DNA of 64,000 nucleotides from Actinomycetales bacterium (GTDB lineage Bacteria; Actinomycetota; Actinomycetes; S36-B12; UBA5976). Position 1 is the first letter of the stretch; each line of letters begins with the position of its first letter. Positions 33,818 through 43,732 of the stretch are shown in pieces. The notes below the pieces were generated by a model. That model saw only the letters and a program-made list of their open reading frames with translations. It did not search any database and was not told the DNA's origin. The stretch spans positions 1 to 64,000 of the forward strand of contig JAGWWW010000005.1 of NCBI GenBank assembly GCA_018970205.1, given 5' to 3'. Both the position numbers and the translations under genes were made by a program.

Positions 33818-33876
33818 GGCACGCCTCCTGACGCAATCTCACCTGACCCGGCCGCAGGACAGCCGTGCAGGATGAT

Positions 33877-33892
33877 TCGAACAAGTGTGCGA
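33877..33892. promoter_or_regulatory. LexA (SOS) box upstream of ruvCAB
   Basis: The 16-mer TCGAACAAGTGTGCGA matches the actinobacterial/Gram-positive LexA box TCGAAC-N4-GTTCGA at 11 of the 12 fixed positions. It sits 60 bp before the ruvC start. Known biology: ruv genes are SOS-controlled in several bacteria, so the location supports the call. Confidence 0.75.
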
Positions 33893-33905
33893 ATGGTAGC
33901 CCGAA

Positions 33906-33949
33906 CCGACACCGAATCCCCCGCCACCACGCCGAAGGTTCGGTGTCGG
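33906..33949. terminator. Long-loop hairpin between yebC and ruvC
   Basis: An 11-bp perfect inverted repeat (CCGACACCGAA with TTCGGTGTCGG) encloses a 22-nt loop. It lies 136 bp past the yebC stop and just upstream of the LexA box. It could end yebC transcripts, but there is no T-run, so a regulatory role is also possible. Confidence 0.45.
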
Positions 33950-34084
33950 GCGTGACAACTACCCGGGCCCAGGTTCGCTGCCCTGAGATGCCGCAGCCGC
34001 CGGCGAATCTGGCGGCCATCCGGCTCTCATAGGCGCACCCTCAGCAACCCGCAGCGGACTCGCAACGGCCCGCCCAGGCTCGCG

Positions 34085-34837
34085 TCAGCCGATTTGGGCC
34101 ATGACCTCGTCGGAGACGTCGAAGTTGGCGTAGACGTTCTGCACCTCGTCAGAGTCCTCGAGGGCGTCGATGAGTTTGAAGACCTTGGCGGCGCCGTCGG
34201 CGTCCAGGGGCACGCTCATGCTGGGCCAGAAGATGGCCTCGGCGGACTCGTAGTCGATGCCGGCGCTTTGCAACGCGGTGCGCACCTCGACGACATCGGT
34301 GGCCGCGCAGAGAACCTGGAAAGTCTCACCGAAGTCATTGACCTCGTCTGCGCCGGCGTCGAGCACAGCGGCGAGCACGTCGTCCTCGGTCACGCCGGCG
34401 GCCTTAGGCACCATGATGACCCCGCGACGGGCGAAGAGGTACGACACGGAGCCGGGGTCGGCCATCGTCCCGCCGTTGCGCGTCATGGCCACCCGCACCT
34501 CCGAGGCCGCGCGGTTGCGGTTGTCCGAGAGGCACTCCACCAGGACTGCGACACCGTTGGGGCCGTAGCCCTCGTACATGATGGTCTCGTAGTTCGCCCC
34601 GCCGGCTTCCGCGCCGGATCCGCGCTTGATTGCGCGGTCGATGTTGTCTGCCGGGACCGACGACTTGCGCGCCTTCTGGATGGCGTCGAACAGCGTGGGG
34701 TTGCCAGCGGGGTCAGCGCCGCCGTTGCGGCAGGCGACCTCGATGTTCTTGATGAGTTTGGCGAAGAGTTTGCCGCGCTTGGCGTCCAGTGCCGCCTTCT
34801 TGTGCTTGGTCGTCGCCCATTTCGAGTGGCCACTCAT
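34085..34837 (-). CDS. yebC: YebC/PmpR family protein
   Basis: The 250-residue product has the strongly conserved start [21 protein letters not shown], then [32 protein letters not shown] and [16 protein letters not shown]. Long called a transcriptional regulator; recent work on the family points to help with translation of proline-rich stretches. The ATG overlaps the pdxT stop (ATGA). The pdxS-pdxT-yebC-ruvC order is the actinobacterial norm. Confidence 0.96.
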   Translation of the reverse strand: MSGHSKWATTKHKKAALDAKRGKLFAKLIKNIEVACRNGGADPAGNPTLFDAIQKARKSSVPADNIDRAIKRGSGAEAGGANYETIMYEGYGPNGVAVLVECLSDNRNRAASEVRVAMTRNGGTMADPGSVSYLFARRGVIMVPKAAGVTEDDVLAAVLDAGADEVNDFGETFQVLCAATDVVEVRTALQSAGIDYESAEAIFWPSMSVPLDADGAAKVFKLIDALEDSDEVQNVYANFDVSDEVMAQIG

Positions 34838-35442
34838 GCGTGCTGCCTCACCATCTCAACGAACAGTGCGTGCACCCGGGCGTCAGAGGTGAGCTCCGGG
34901 TGGAACGAGGTCGCCATGGCGGCGCCCTGCCTGACAGCGACGATTCTATCCGCGCCGGTCGGGGTGACGACCCGGCTGAGGACCTCGACCTGCTCCCCCA
35001 CCGACTCCACCCACGGGGCGCGGATGAACACCGCGCGCAGCGGCTCCGGGCCGCAGCCGCTGACGGCGATATCGGCTTCGAAGGAGTCCACTTGAGCGCC
35101 GAAAGCGTTGCGGCGCACGACCATGTCGATCGCGCCGAGCGCCACCTGGTCGGCTCGCCCGTCGAGGATGGACGCGGCCAACAAGATCATGCCGGCGCAG
35201 GAGCCGTAGACAGGCATGCCAGCGCCGATGCGCTCGCGCAGAGGGTCGAGCAGGCCTTGGAAGTCCAGCAGTTTCGACATGGTCGTGGACTCCCCGCCAG
35301 GGATGACCAGGCCATTGACGCCCTGCAGGTGCGCCGGGGTGCGGACCTCGCGCACGTCGACATCGCATGTTGCGAGGGCGCGGGCATGCTCGCGCACGTC
35401 TCCTTGCAGGGCGAGCACGCCGACAATGGGCCGGCGGTTCAT
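34834..35442 (-). CDS. pdxT: Pyridoxal 5'-phosphate synthase glutaminase subunit
   Basis: The 202-residue class I-type glutaminase has [28 protein letters not shown], the catalytic Cys in [11 protein letters not shown] and the His/Glu pair in [11 protein letters not shown]. It frees ammonia from glutamine for PdxS. The ATG at 35442 is ten bases after the pdxS stop and fits the family; an upstream in-frame ATG lies inside pdxS. Confidence 0.97.
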   Translation of the reverse strand: MNRRPIVGVLALQGDVREHARALATCDVDVREVRTPAHLQGVNGLVIPGGESTTMSKLLDFQGLLDPLRERIGAGMPVYGSCAGMILLAASILDGRADQVALGAIDMVVRRNAFGAQVDSFEADIAVSGCGPEPLRAVFIRAPWVESVGEQVEVLSRVVTPTGADRIVAVRQGAAMATSFHPELTSDARVHALFVEMVRQHA

Positions 35443-35452
35443 GGGCTTCAGG

Positions 35453-36346
35453 TCACCAACCGCGCTCGGCAAGCCGGTGCGGGACCGGGATGTCGTCGAC
35501 GTTGATGCCGACCATGGCCTCGCCGAGGCCGGCGCTCACGCGCGCGATGACATCAGGGTCTTGGTAGTTCGCGGTCGCCTCCACGATGGCCTTGGCGCGC
35601 TTGGCCGGGTCGCCGGACTTGAAGATGCCGGAGCCGACGAAGACACCGTCAGCACCGAGTTGCATCATCAACGCGGCGTCGGCAGGCGTGGCGATGCCGC
35701 CCGCTGTGAACAGCACCACCGGCAGTTTCCCGAGCTCGGCGACCTCTGCGATGAGTTCGTAGGGCGCGCGGTGTTCCTTGGCGGCGGAGTACAGCTCGTC
35801 CTTGGGCATCGCGCTGAGCGCGGCGATCTCCGAGCGGATGGTGCGCATGTGGGTGACGGCGTTGGAGACGTCGCCGGTGCCGGCCTCGCCCTTGGACCGG
35901 ATCATTGCCGCGCCCTCGGTGATGCGGCGCAGAGCCTCGCCGAGGTTGGTCGCGCCGCACACGAACGGGACGGTGAACTGCCACTTGTCGATGTGGTGGG
36001 CGTAGTCGGCCGGGGTCAGGACCTCGGACTCGTCGATGTAGTCCACTGCCAGGGACTGCAGAACCTGCGCCTCGACGAAGTGACCGATGCGGGCCTTGGC
36101 CATCACCGGGATCGAGACTGCGGCTTTGATGCCCTCAATCAGGTCCGGGTCGCTCATGCGGGCAACGCCGCCTTGGGCGCGGATGTCTGCCGGCACGCGC
36201 TCGAGAGCCATCACCGCGACCGCGCCGGCGTCCTCGGCGATCTTCGCCTGAGTGGCGTCGACCACGTCCATGATGACGCCGCCCTTGAGCATCTCCGCCA
36301 TGCCGCGCTTGACGCGGGTGGTTCCTGTGGCACGCTCGTTGGACAC
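35453..36346 (-). CDS. pdxS: Pyridoxal 5'-phosphate synthase lyase subunit
   Basis: The 297-residue TIM barrel is highly conserved: [47 protein letters not shown] with the Schiff-base Lys, [11 protein letters not shown], and the phosphate loop [18 protein letters not shown]-like segment. With PdxT it builds PLP from ribose 5-phosphate, glyceraldehyde 3-phosphate and ammonia. The GTG start has AGGAGA six bases upstream. Confidence 0.98.
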   Translation of the reverse strand: MSNERATGTTRVKRGMAEMLKGGVIMDVVDATQAKIAEDAGAVAVMALERVPADIRAQGGVARMSDPDLIEGIKAAVSIPVMAKARIGHFVEAQVLQSLAVDYIDESEVLTPADYAHHIDKWQFTVPFVCGATNLGEALRRITEGAAMIRSKGEAGTGDVSNAVTHMRTIRSEIAALSAMPKDELYSAAKEHRAPYELIAEVAELGKLPVVLFTAGGIATPADAALMMQLGADGVFVGSGIFKSGDPAKRAKAIVEATANYQDPDVIARVSAGLGEAMVGINVDDIPVPHRLAERGW

Positions 36347-36427
36347 GGCAGTCTCCTATCGCTTGGGGTGGTTGGTCCGGGCCGGCACGTTCCGGTGCGG
36401 GCTTGGGGCTGCGCAGTCGCGGGAAGT

Positions 36428-37519
36428 TTATTGCCGCGGGCTAGAACTCGCAGAGGCGGAGGATGACGGCGCTGCAGGCTTGGTGACCTGCACCGGGCGC
36501 TCCCGTGGGATGAGCAGGTTCCAGATGGTGCCGCGCTTGAACGCCACCGGGGCGCCGGTCGTGGCGTCGGCCCAACGAGTCGGATCGGAATCCGTGGCCC
36601 GGGTCCAGCGCACCTGCCACATCTGGCCGTCGCGCAGCAGTAGCCCCGTGCCGCTGCCGACTGTCTCAGCGAACGGAGTGACCCCGCCGTGGCGGTCGTG
36701 GAACGCAGACGGCCGCTGCACGACGTATTGGATGAGGACATCGGCTGGGTGCACCGGGGTGCCGTCGGCTTGGGGGTCAGTGGCCAACGCGGGGGTGCCG
36801 TCGGTGATGACGTCACGGCCGGCGGTCACCTGCCAGAGTTTGGCCGCCGGATCCCAGTCGATGGTCATCGACTCCGCCGGGTACGCGGCCTTGACGGACG
36901 CCACCGGCGTCCCGCCTGTGGCTGTGGTTACGTCGAATGTGCGGCCCATGTCGGAGGCGGTGGCGATGCTGTCGCCGGCCTGGTCGAGCAGCCCGGCTGG
37001 GTGGCCGTAGAGGTTGTGCGGGGCGCCGCGGAGAGTGGAGCGGGTCCAGCCGTCGTTGCGCTGCTCGCGCACCTGCTTGAGGTTGGCCGCGGCAAGCACC
37101 GGCGCCATGCGCGCCTGGGCGCCGGAGTAGACGAACGCGACCCGGCCGAACTGGGCGACGAGTTGCGGGTCGGTGATGCGCGCGCTGCGCACGGGGCCGA
37201 CGGTGTCCGGGCGTTGGGAGGAGAAGACCGCGGCGAACCGGGTGATGCCGCCTTCGACCTCTTCGACGAACACCATGTCCGCGGCGGAAAGGCCGACTTG
37301 CGGCCGCGCGGCGGCGGTGTTCTCGACCTTGACGACGAGCACACGCTGGTCCGGGCTGGTCACGACGCGGCCGGAGATGGGTGAGTACACCGGCGGCGGG
37401 CCGGTTCGAGCGTGCTTCGCAGCCTGGGGGCTGCCTCCGCAGGCGGCGAGCAGCAGCGCGGCCACAGCGGCGATGCCGGCGGCGGCCGCGCGGGTGCGCA
37501 CAACTGCGGGGGAAGTCAC
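36428..37519 (-). CDS. DUF3048 domain lipoprotein (YerB-like)
   Basis: The 363-residue protein has a lipoprotein signal peptide with lipobox LAAC (Cys27), then a long exported domain that resembles DUF3048: LVVKVENTAAARPQVGLSAAD, VEEVEGGITRFAAVF, VGPVRSARITDPQL and, near the end, GTGLLLRDGQMWQVRW. The function of this family is unknown. It sits between pdxS and pimA, 5 bp after the pimA stop, so it is likely in that operon. The last 20 residues are Ser/Ala-rich. Confidence 0.85.
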   Translation of the reverse strand: MTSPAVVRTRAAAAGIAAVAALLLAACGGSPQAAKHARTGPPPVYSPISGRVVTSPDQRVLVVKVENTAAARPQVGLSAADMVFVEEVEGGITRFAAVFSSQRPDTVGPVRSARITDPQLVAQFGRVAFVYSGAQARMAPVLAAANLKQVREQRNDGWTRSTLRGAPHNLYGHPAGLLDQAGDSIATASDMGRTFDVTTATGGTPVASVKAAYPAESMTIDWDPAAKLWQVTAGRDVITDGTPALATDPQADGTPVHPADVLIQYVVQRPSAFHDRHGGVTPFAETVGSGTGLLLRDGQMWQVRWTRATDSDPTRWADATTGAPVAFKRGTIWNLLIPRERPVQVTKPAAPSSSASASSSPRQ

Positions 37520-37524
37520 GGGCT

Positions 37525-38652
37525 TCAGCGTAGACAGCGGCGGTAGACCTCGATCATGGACTCCGCGATGCGCGAGACGTCGTAATCAGCAGCCCGCTTC
37601 AGCCCGGCCGCGACGAGTCGTGCGCGCTCGGCATCGTCGTCCAACACGGCCACGACGGCCGACGCGAGTGCGACTGGGTCGGCCACCGGCGTGTGCCGTG
37701 CGGCACGGCCTTCGGAGACTGCAGTGAATGCCGGGAGGTCCGTGGCTATGACTGCGGTGCCACTGGCCATCGCCTCGACCAGCACCATGCCCATCGACTC
37801 CCCGCCGCGGTTGGGAGCGACGTAGACGTCAGCCCCGGCGTACACACCCGGCTTGTCAGCCGCCGACACCTCGCCAAGCACGACGGCGCCGTCCGGGAAG
37901 TCGCTGCGCTGCATCCTGCCCGCTATGACGAGTGCGGCGTGGGGACGTGCGGCGCGAATGAGCGGCCAGGCGGCGAGCAGGTCGTCGAGCCCCTTGCGCG
38001 GCTCATCGCCCCGGCCGAGGAACAACACCTGGCCGCCTTGCCGGCCCGGGCTCGGCTTGCTCAGCACCGCTCGCGAGTAGTTGGACACGTCAACAGGGTT
38101 GGCGATGATCGTGGCCGGGACCCCGCGCCGCACGGCTGCGACGGTCGCGGCCGCGGCCTCGCTCACCGGCACCGCGGCCGTTAATCGCGAGAGCGTTCGG
38201 CGCAGCAACGGCCGCGCCAGGAGCAGCAACGCGGTCGAGTCCACGGCGGCGTGAAAGGTGCCCACTACCGGGAGTCCTGCCCCGCTCGCGGCATGGACTG
38301 CGGGCCGGGCCAACGCCGGCACGAACGGTTCGTGCACATGCGCGATGGTCGCGCCGGTGTGCCTCAACCAGGCCCGCACCTGTTCGCGCTGGCCGCGTGC
38401 GATGCACACGGGCGCGGATGAGCCGTTGATGCGGACCTGCCGCGCGGGGCCGGCGTTGGTGAGCCAGTCCGGCCACTGGCCGAAGCGCCGACCGATTGCC
38501 GCGGTCTCACCCACGGGGGCCAACACGTTGACGTGCACGCCCCGCGCCGCGAGCCCGGCCACCATGTCAATTACGTGGGACTGCACGCCGCCGGGCACGG
38601 CCAGGTCGTAGGGGCAGACGACGCCGATACGGGGGCCGGCTGCGTCAGTCAT
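37525..38652 (-). CDS. pimA: Phosphatidylinositol mannosyltransferase PimA
   Basis: This 375-residue GT4-family enzyme has the N-terminal GVVCPYDLAVPGGVQSHV loop (typical of PimA), HVHEPFVPALARPA, and the C-terminal nucleotide-sugar part FLGRGDEPRKGLDDLLAAW and VAPNRGGESMGMVLVEAMA with the EX7E motif. It adds the first mannose to phosphatidylinositol on the cytoplasmic side. The ATG at 38652 overlaps the patA stop by eight bases. The pgsA1-patA-pimA trio is diagnostic for PIM synthesis. Confidence 0.93.
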   Translation of the reverse strand: MTDAAGPRIGVVCPYDLAVPGGVQSHVIDMVAGLAARGVHVNVLAPVGETAAIGRRFGQWPDWLTNAGPARQVRINGSSAPVCIARGQREQVRAWLRHTGATIAHVHEPFVPALARPAVHAASGAGLPVVGTFHAAVDSTALLLLARPLLRRTLSRLTAAVPVSEAAAATVAAVRRGVPATIIANPVDVSNYSRAVLSKPSPGRQGGQVLFLGRGDEPRKGLDDLLAAWPLIRAARPHAALVIAGRMQRSDFPDGAVVLGEVSAADKPGVYAGADVYVAPNRGGESMGMVLVEAMASGTAVIATDLPAFTAVSEGRAARHTPVADPVALASAVVAVLDDDAERARLVAAGLKRAADYDVSRIAESMIEVYRRCLR

Positions 38653-39511
38653 GGGCGGGCACCTGCTCCCACACGGGTTGCAGCGCACGCCAGTCGGCCG
38701 GGTGCTCGGCGAGCATGCCGGAGAACGCGTCAGCGAGGTGCTGCGTGGCTGCCGGGACGGCCTCGCGGCGCGGCGCGGCGCAGTCGACAGCGATCGGCTC
38801 GTGGAAGTGCACGTGCATCGCGCGGCCCTCGTAATACAGGCTCACGGGCAGCAGTGGCGCGCCAGTTTGGTGCGCCAGCAGCGCCGGGCCGGCGGGCATC
38901 GCGGCGGTGCCGCCGGCAAAACGCACAGGCACGCCGGTGGAGCCGGGGATGACCCGGTCTGCGACCAGGCACACCACTGCCTGCGCATCCAATGCCTGCC
39001 GCAGCCGTGTCAGCGCGGATGCCCCGGAGTCCAGCGGCACCACCGTCATCCCCAGCCGAGTGCGCAGACGCGTGAAGGCGCGGAACAGCAGTGCCGGCGT
39101 GACACGCTCGGCGACAGTCACCACGGGTTGGTACTGCGCGAGCCAGGCCCCCGCCAGATCCCAGTTGGCCATGTGCGGCAGAGCGAGCACCACTCCACGT
39201 CCGTGCGCGAGCGCGTCTTGCAGGTGAGAGGTCTGGTGCGCGATGACGCGTTCGATGAGCAGATTCCGGCGACGAGAGGCCAGTTCGAACAACTCGGCCC
39301 AGTAGCGGCCGTACGACCGAACATTCGCGAGCAGCAGCTCGTCGAGTTCGGCGTCACTGAGGTGTGGCGCGACGGCGCGCAGGTTCAGGCGCAGCGAACG
39401 CTCGTCGATGATGCCGCGCTTGAGGGCGCGCGGGATGATGATGGTGATGAGCCTGCGTGTCACAGGCGCGGGGAGCGCACGGCCCAGCGCCCAGACGAGC
39501 AGCCAGGTCAC
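38645..39511 (-). CDS. patA: Phosphatidylinositol mannoside acyltransferase PatA-like
   Basis: The 288-residue product belongs to the LpxL/HtrB-like acyltransferases, with the HX4D motif in LALPHMANWDLAGAW and a later RFAGGTAAMPAGPALLA block. It would acylate PIM at the mannose. The start is the GTG at 39511, which overlaps the pgsA1 stop by four bases (GTGA); the longer open frame upstream is Arg/His-rich and lies inside pgsA1. Confidence 0.92.
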   Translation of the reverse strand: MTWLLVWALGRALPAPVTRRLITIIIPRALKRGIIDERSLRLNLRAVAPHLSDAELDELLLANVRSYGRYWAELFELASRRRNLLIERVIAHQTSHLQDALAHGRGVVLALPHMANWDLAGAWLAQYQPVVTVAERVTPALLFRAFTRLRTRLGMTVVPLDSGASALTRLRQALDAQAVVCLVADRVIPGSTGVPVRFAGGTAAMPAGPALLAHQTGAPLLPVSLYYEGRAMHVHFHEPIAVDCAAPRREAVPAATQHLADAFSGMLAEHPADWRALQPVWEQVPAHD

Positions 39512-40149
39512 GCGCCGCGCACGCCCTTGCGCACGAGGTTGACGCGCTGGAACACCGTGATGGTGCCGAGCAGCGCCAGCAGCGCGAAGGCGTAGTAGAG
39601 GCCCGGCATCCAGCCGAACGCGGCGCAGGTGGTCCCAGCGGCCATGAGGATGAGCCGCTCGGCGCGCTCCATCAGGCCGCCGCTGACGGTGATGCCGCCG
39701 GCTTCGGCGCGTGCTTTCACATACGGCACCAGCGCGCCGGTGACCACGACGGTGACACCGCTGACGATGGCCCACATCGGGGCGATGGGCTCGTGGTGGG
39801 CGTGGCGCAGGAGGTACACCGCGACCGACGCCGAGAGCGCGCCGTCGGCGACCCTGTCCAAGGTGGAGTCCAAGAACGCGCCCCAGTCGGAGCTGGTGCC
39901 GCGGCTGCGGGCGATGGCCCCGTCAAGGATGTCGAGCACGACGAACACCGCGACCAGCGCTGTGCCGAGGCCGAAGCGGCCGAAGGGGAACGTGGCCACC
40001 GCGCTGACGCTCGCGCCGAGGCCGCCGATGACCGTGATGACGTTGGCATTGACCTTCTTCGCCGCCATCGCCTCCGCCACCGGGTCGATGACCTTCGACA
40101 CGGTCTCCCGAGTGGCGTCGTTGTTCAGCACACGGCGCATCGTACGCAC
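39508..40149 (-). CDS. pgsA1: Phosphatidylinositol phosphate synthase (CDP-alcohol phosphotransferase)
   Basis: The 213-residue membrane protein has the family motif spread over LDILDGAIARSRG and WGAFLDSTLDRVAD, i.e. DG-AR-G-D-D with the metal-binding Asp residues, followed by several hydrophobic helices. It joins CDP-diacylglycerol and inositol phosphate. Its place before patA and pimA identifies it as PgsA1 rather than a phosphatidylglycerophosphate synthase. The divergent gene starts 102 bp away. Confidence 0.93.
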   Translation of the reverse strand: MRTMRRVLNNDATRETVSKVIDPVAEAMAAKKVNANVITVIGGLGASVSAVATFPFGRFGLGTALVAVFVVLDILDGAIARSRGTSSDWGAFLDSTLDRVADGALSASVAVYLLRHAHHEPIAPMWAIVSGVTVVVTGALVPYVKARAEAGGITVSGGLMERAERLILMAAGTTCAAFGWMPGLYYAFALLALLGTITVFQRVNLVRKGVRGA

Positions 40150-40251
40150 CGGCAGGCAGGCGGTTCTCGGTTTCAGCCGGGAAATCCCAGGTCCTTCGGG
40201 TCACCCTCTCGCGGGTGCCGGCCGACTGACCGAATACGGCAGGCTACGGGC

Positions 40252-40926
40252 GTGGTCAGCGCCCTCGTCTTCGGTCTGCCGGCCAGTGGGCGTACCTCGC
40301 TCGTTGCGGCGCTGAAGGCTGTCGGGGTGGATGCCCGCGAGGCGAGTGCGGATGACCTTGCCTCCCGGAGTGAAGCCGCCGCGGATGCGCCGATGCCGTG
40401 CGTGGTGGTGACCGCCTCCGCACGTGACGGGATCAGCGCGGAATTGGCAGACATGTGGGAGGCGGTGGCCGAGCGCTACCAGCCGCGGGTGTTGGTCTGG
40501 ACCTTCAGCGACGTCGGCAGGGCGGATGACGACGACATGCGCGCCATCGCCGAGCGAGTTCTGGGGGAACCTTCGACTGCAGTTGCGCTGCCTTTGGCGG
40601 ATGACGATGACGAGTTCGCCGGGGCGCTCGACCTGCGCGACTGGACCATCACCGACGCCGCAGGTCAGCGCCCAGCGGATGCTGAGCATCGGGAAGCCGC
40701 TGCCTCGTTGCGCGATGAGCTGATCGACGCGGTGTTGACCGTCGTCGACGATGAGGCAGCGCTCGGGCAGCGCATGGCCGGCATGGAACCGAGCCCGGCT
40801 CGACTACGCGCACTCGTGGGTCAGGCCTTGAGGTCAGGACAGTTCGTGCCTTCGATGTCGATCAGGGCGACGGGTGCGGCTATCGGCGTCGGAGTGCTCG
40901 CCGACCTCTTGCGCTCTGCAGATTGA
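40252..40926 (+). CDS. Orphan protein resembling a degenerate EF-G GTPase domain
   Basis: The product is 224 residues from the GTG at 40252. I recognise a P-loop-like GLPASGRTS at 8-16, and a stretch around 78-130 that follows domain I of EF-G: PRVLVWTFSDVGRADDDD in place of the NKxD block, then a PLADDDDEFAGALDL segment like the EF-G G' insert. Residues 145-220 recall the EF-G helix that ends in a SGQFVP segment and a final LADLL. Switch I, switch II (DTPGH) and NKxD are missing, so GTP binding is doubtful. It is the only plus-strand gene between pgsA1 and the HIT gene. The relation to EF-G is my inference from pattern, not a search. Confidence 0.6.
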   Translation: MVSALVFGLPASGRTSLVAALKAVGVDAREASADDLASRSEAAADAPMPCVVVTASARDGISAELADMWEAVAERYQPRVLVWTFSDVGRADDDDMRAIAERVLGEPSTAVALPLADDDDEFAGALDLRDWTITDAAGQRPADAEHREAAASLRDELIDAVLTVVDDEAALGQRMAGMEPSPARLRALVGQALRSGQFVPSMSIRATGAAIGVGVLADLLRSAD

Positions 40927-41078
40927 GCGCGAGAAACACGCGCGCTGCGGGCAGAAACGCTGGTGCCGCCGGTGCGCGCGAGTAAGGCCCGGCCAAGCGG
41001 CGCTATCGGGCGGTGCGTTCACCTGGCACCGATCGGGAGGTTGCGCGCACCGCGCCGACGGTCGCTGCTGCCCCGCAC

Positions 41079-41663
41079 CTACTGCGGCTCCCTAGCAACC
41101 CGCTGCCACGCCTGGGCGACGAGTTCGCGGGTGGTCTCCAACAGCGCCGGCATCGTGCGAGTGCGGGCCACGATGGGCATGAAGTTCGCATCGCCGTTCC
41201 AACGCGGCACCACGTGCTGGTGAAGGTGGGCTGCAATCCCCGCTCCCGCCGCAGAGCCTTGGTTCATGCCGATGTTGAACCCTGGGGCGTTGGACACCAG
41301 CCGCAGCGCCTTCATCGCCACTTGCGTGAAGTGCGAGAACTCGGCCGTCTCGGCCTCGCCGAGGTCGGTGTAATCAGGGATGTGGCGGTACGGGCAGATG
41401 AGCAGGTGGCCGCTGGTGTAGGGGTAGAGGTTCAACACGGCGTACGTGTGCTGACCGCGGGCGACGATGAGCCCTGCGACGTCGTCATCCTGCGGCACGC
41501 GGCAGAACGGGCATGTGACGTCGTTATGCGGGGTGGGGCGGTTCTCCCCGCGCAGGTAGGGCATGCGGTGCGGGGTCCACAACCGCTGCCACATGTCCGC
41601 TAGCCCGGGGTCGTCCACGCCGGCGATCTGCCCGGGCGTGAACTCCTCCTCCCCGCTGGTCAT
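41079..41663 (-). CDS. HIT-family (Ap4A phosphorylase-like) protein
   Basis: The 194-residue product has the histidine triad AAHLHQHVVPRW (His146, His148, His150), CPFC near residue 51 and the core LNLYPYTSGHLLICPYRHI. Related mycobacterial proteins split diadenosine tetraphosphate. The ATG at 41663 lies 7 bp after the thrS stop, so it is co-transcribed, matching the thrS-HIT-pgsA1 order of mycobacteria. It converges with the EF-G-like gene, from which it is separated by 152 bp without an obvious feature. Confidence 0.92.
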   Translation of the reverse strand: MTSGEEEFTPGQIAGVDDPGLADMWQRLWTPHRMPYLRGENRPTPHNDVTCPFCRVPQDDDVAGLIVARGQHTYAVLNLYPYTSGHLLICPYRHIPDYTDLGEAETAEFSHFTQVAMKALRLVSNAPGFNIGMNQGSAAGAGIAAHLHQHVVPRWNGDANFMPIVARTRTMPALLETTRELVAQAWQRVAREPQ

Positions 41664-41670
41664 GACCGGC

Positions 41671-43683
41671 TCAGACCTGCGCGCGCGTCTCGACGAGGCC
41701 GGCGAGGTAGTCGATGGCCTCGGCCACCGGCACGCCGTTGCGTTGGCTGCCGTCACGGAAGCGGAACGACACCGCGCCGGCAGCCCGGTCCTCCTCGCCG
41801 GCGATGAGCATCAGCGGCACTTTCTGCTTCTGCGCGGTCCGGATCTTCTTCTGCATGCGGTCATCCGAGGTGTCGACGTCCACGCGTAGCCCGCGGCTGC
41901 TCATCTGAGCGGCCACATCGAGCAGGTAGTCGTCGAACTCCGAGGCCACCGGGATGCCCACAGCCTGCACCGGGGCGAGCCACGGCGGGAACGCACCGGC
42001 GTAGTGCTCGGTGAGGACGGCGAAGAACCGCTCGATGGAACCGAAGAGCGCACGGTGGATCATGATCGGGCGCTGCCGGGTGCCGTCGGAGGCTTGATAC
42101 TCCAGCTCGAAGCGCTGCGGCAGCTGGAAGTCGAGTTGGATGGTGGACATCTGCCAGGAACGGCCGATGGCATCACGGGCTTGCACCGAGATTTTCGGTC
42201 CGTAGAAAGCAGCACCGCCCGGGTCTGGCACGAGTTCGAGGCCGGAGGCGGCAGCCGCCTCCGCGAGGGCGGCCGTCGCAGCATCCCAGTCCTCATCGGA
42301 GCCGACGGACTTCTCCGGGTTGCGCGTGGAGAGTTCGAGGAAGAAATCGTCGAGGCCGTAATCACGGAGCAGGTCGAGCACGAACGTCAGAAGCGACTTC
42401 AACTCGTCCTGCATCTGCTCGCGGGTGCAGTAGATGTGCGCGTCGTCCTGGGTGAAGCCGCGGGCGCGCGTCATGCCGTGGACGACGCCGGACTTCTCGT
42501 ACCGGTAGACGGTGCCGAACTCGAACAGCCGCAGGGGCAACTCGCGGTAGGAGCGGCCGCGGCTGCGGAAGATGAGATTGTGGAACGGGCAGTTCATCGG
42601 TTTGAGGTAGTAGTCGTGGCCCGCGCGCTTGACGCTGCCGGCCTCGTCGCGCTCCTCGTCCATGGTCATCGGCGGATACATGCCCTCGGCGTACCACTGC
42701 AAGTGACCGGAGGTCTCGAACAGTTGCGACTTGGTGATGTGCGGGGAGTAGACGAACTCGTAGCCGGACTGCTCGTGGCGGCGGCGGCTGTAGCTCTCCA
42801 TCTCGCGGCGGATGATGCCGCCCTTGGGGTGGAAGACCGCGAGCCCGGAGCCGATCTCATCGGGGAACGAGAACAAGTCAAGCTCCACTCCCAGGCGGCG
42901 GTGGTCCCGCTTCTCGGCCTCCTCCAGCATCGTGAGGTACGCCGTGAGGTCTGACTTCTCCGGCCAGGCGGTGCCGTAGATGCGTTGCAGCTGCGGGTTC
43001 TTCTCGCTGCCGCGCCAGTACGCCGCCGCGGTGCGCATCAGTTTGAACGCGTTGGTGGGGATGTAGCGGGTGTTGGGCACATGCGGGCCGCGGCACAGGT
43101 CGGTCCAGCAGCGATTCCCGGTGCGCGGGTCGATGTTGTCGTACATCGTCAGCGTGCCGCCGCCGACCTCCATGACCTCTGAGAGGTCGGCGTCGGCACC
43201 AGACTTCAGCCCCACGAGCTCGATCTTGTAAGGCTCGTGGGCGAGCTCGGCGAGAGCCGCGTCGTCGCTGGTCTCACGGCGCTTGAAGTGCTGGCCGGTC
43301 TTGATGATCTCCACCATCTTGGCCTCGAGGGCCACGAGGTCTTCGGGCGTGAATGGTCGGGCGGGGTCGAAGTCGTAATAGAAGCCGTCCTTGACCGGCG
43401 GGCCGATGCCGAGCCGGGTCTGCGGGAAGAGCGCCTGCACGGCTTGCGCGAGCACGTGCGCGGCGGAGTGGCGCAGCACGGCGAGCCCCTCCGGCTCGCT
43501 GGTGCGTACCGGCTCAACATGGGCGCCTGCGGCGATGGGCTGGTCGAGGTCAGTGAGCACACCGTCCACTCTGGCGACGACGACGTCCTTGAACGCCGCG
43601 CCCTTGAACAGGTCGGCACCCGTAGTGCCCGCGGGCACCTGCTGGTGCTCGCCGGAGACCGAGATGCTCATCTGTTCGCTCAT
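41671..43683 (-). CDS. thrS: Threonine-tRNA ligase
   Basis: The 670-residue product has the TGS domain, the editing domain with [16 protein letters not shown] (HxxxH-like), and the class II core. The core shows [20 protein letters not shown]-like residues ([11 protein letters not shown] with the zinc Cys), [15 protein letters not shown], and [20 protein letters not shown], plus the anticodon-binding C-terminus. The ATG at 43683 is chosen because it fits the family N-terminus (MSEQMSISV); the longer frame overlaps the divergent esterase start 49 bp away. Confidence 0.96.
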   Translation of the reverse strand: MSEQMSISVSGEHQQVPAGTTGADLFKGAAFKDVVVARVDGVLTDLDQPIAAGAHVEPVRTSEPEGLAVLRHSAAHVLAQAVQALFPQTRLGIGPPVKDGFYYDFDPARPFTPEDLVALEAKMVEIIKTGQHFKRRETSDDAALAELAHEPYKIELVGLKSGADADLSEVMEVGGGTLTMYDNIDPRTGNRCWTDLCRGPHVPNTRYIPTNAFKLMRTAAAYWRGSEKNPQLQRIYGTAWPEKSDLTAYLTMLEEAEKRDHRRLGVELDLFSFPDEIGSGLAVFHPKGGIIRREMESYSRRRHEQSGYEFVYSPHITKSQLFETSGHLQWYAEGMYPPMTMDEERDEAGSVKRAGHDYYLKPMNCPFHNLIFRSRGRSYRELPLRLFEFGTVYRYEKSGVVHGMTRARGFTQDDAHIYCTREQMQDELKSLLTFVLDLLRDYGLDDFFLELSTRNPEKSVGSDEDWDAATAALAEAAAASGLELVPDPGGAAFYGPKISVQARDAIGRSWQMSTIQLDFQLPQRFELEYQASDGTRQRPIMIHRALFGSIERFFAVLTEHYAGAFPPWLAPVQAVGIPVASEFDDYLLDVAAQMSSRGLRVDVDTSDDRMQKKIRTAQKQKVPLMLIAGEEDRAAGAVSFRFRDGSQRNGVPVAEAIDYLAGLVETRAQV

Positions 43684-43732
43684 AGGCGCAGCGTACCGGC
43701 GCAGGTTGTTCTCAATCCTCTGCGCCGCTGCC

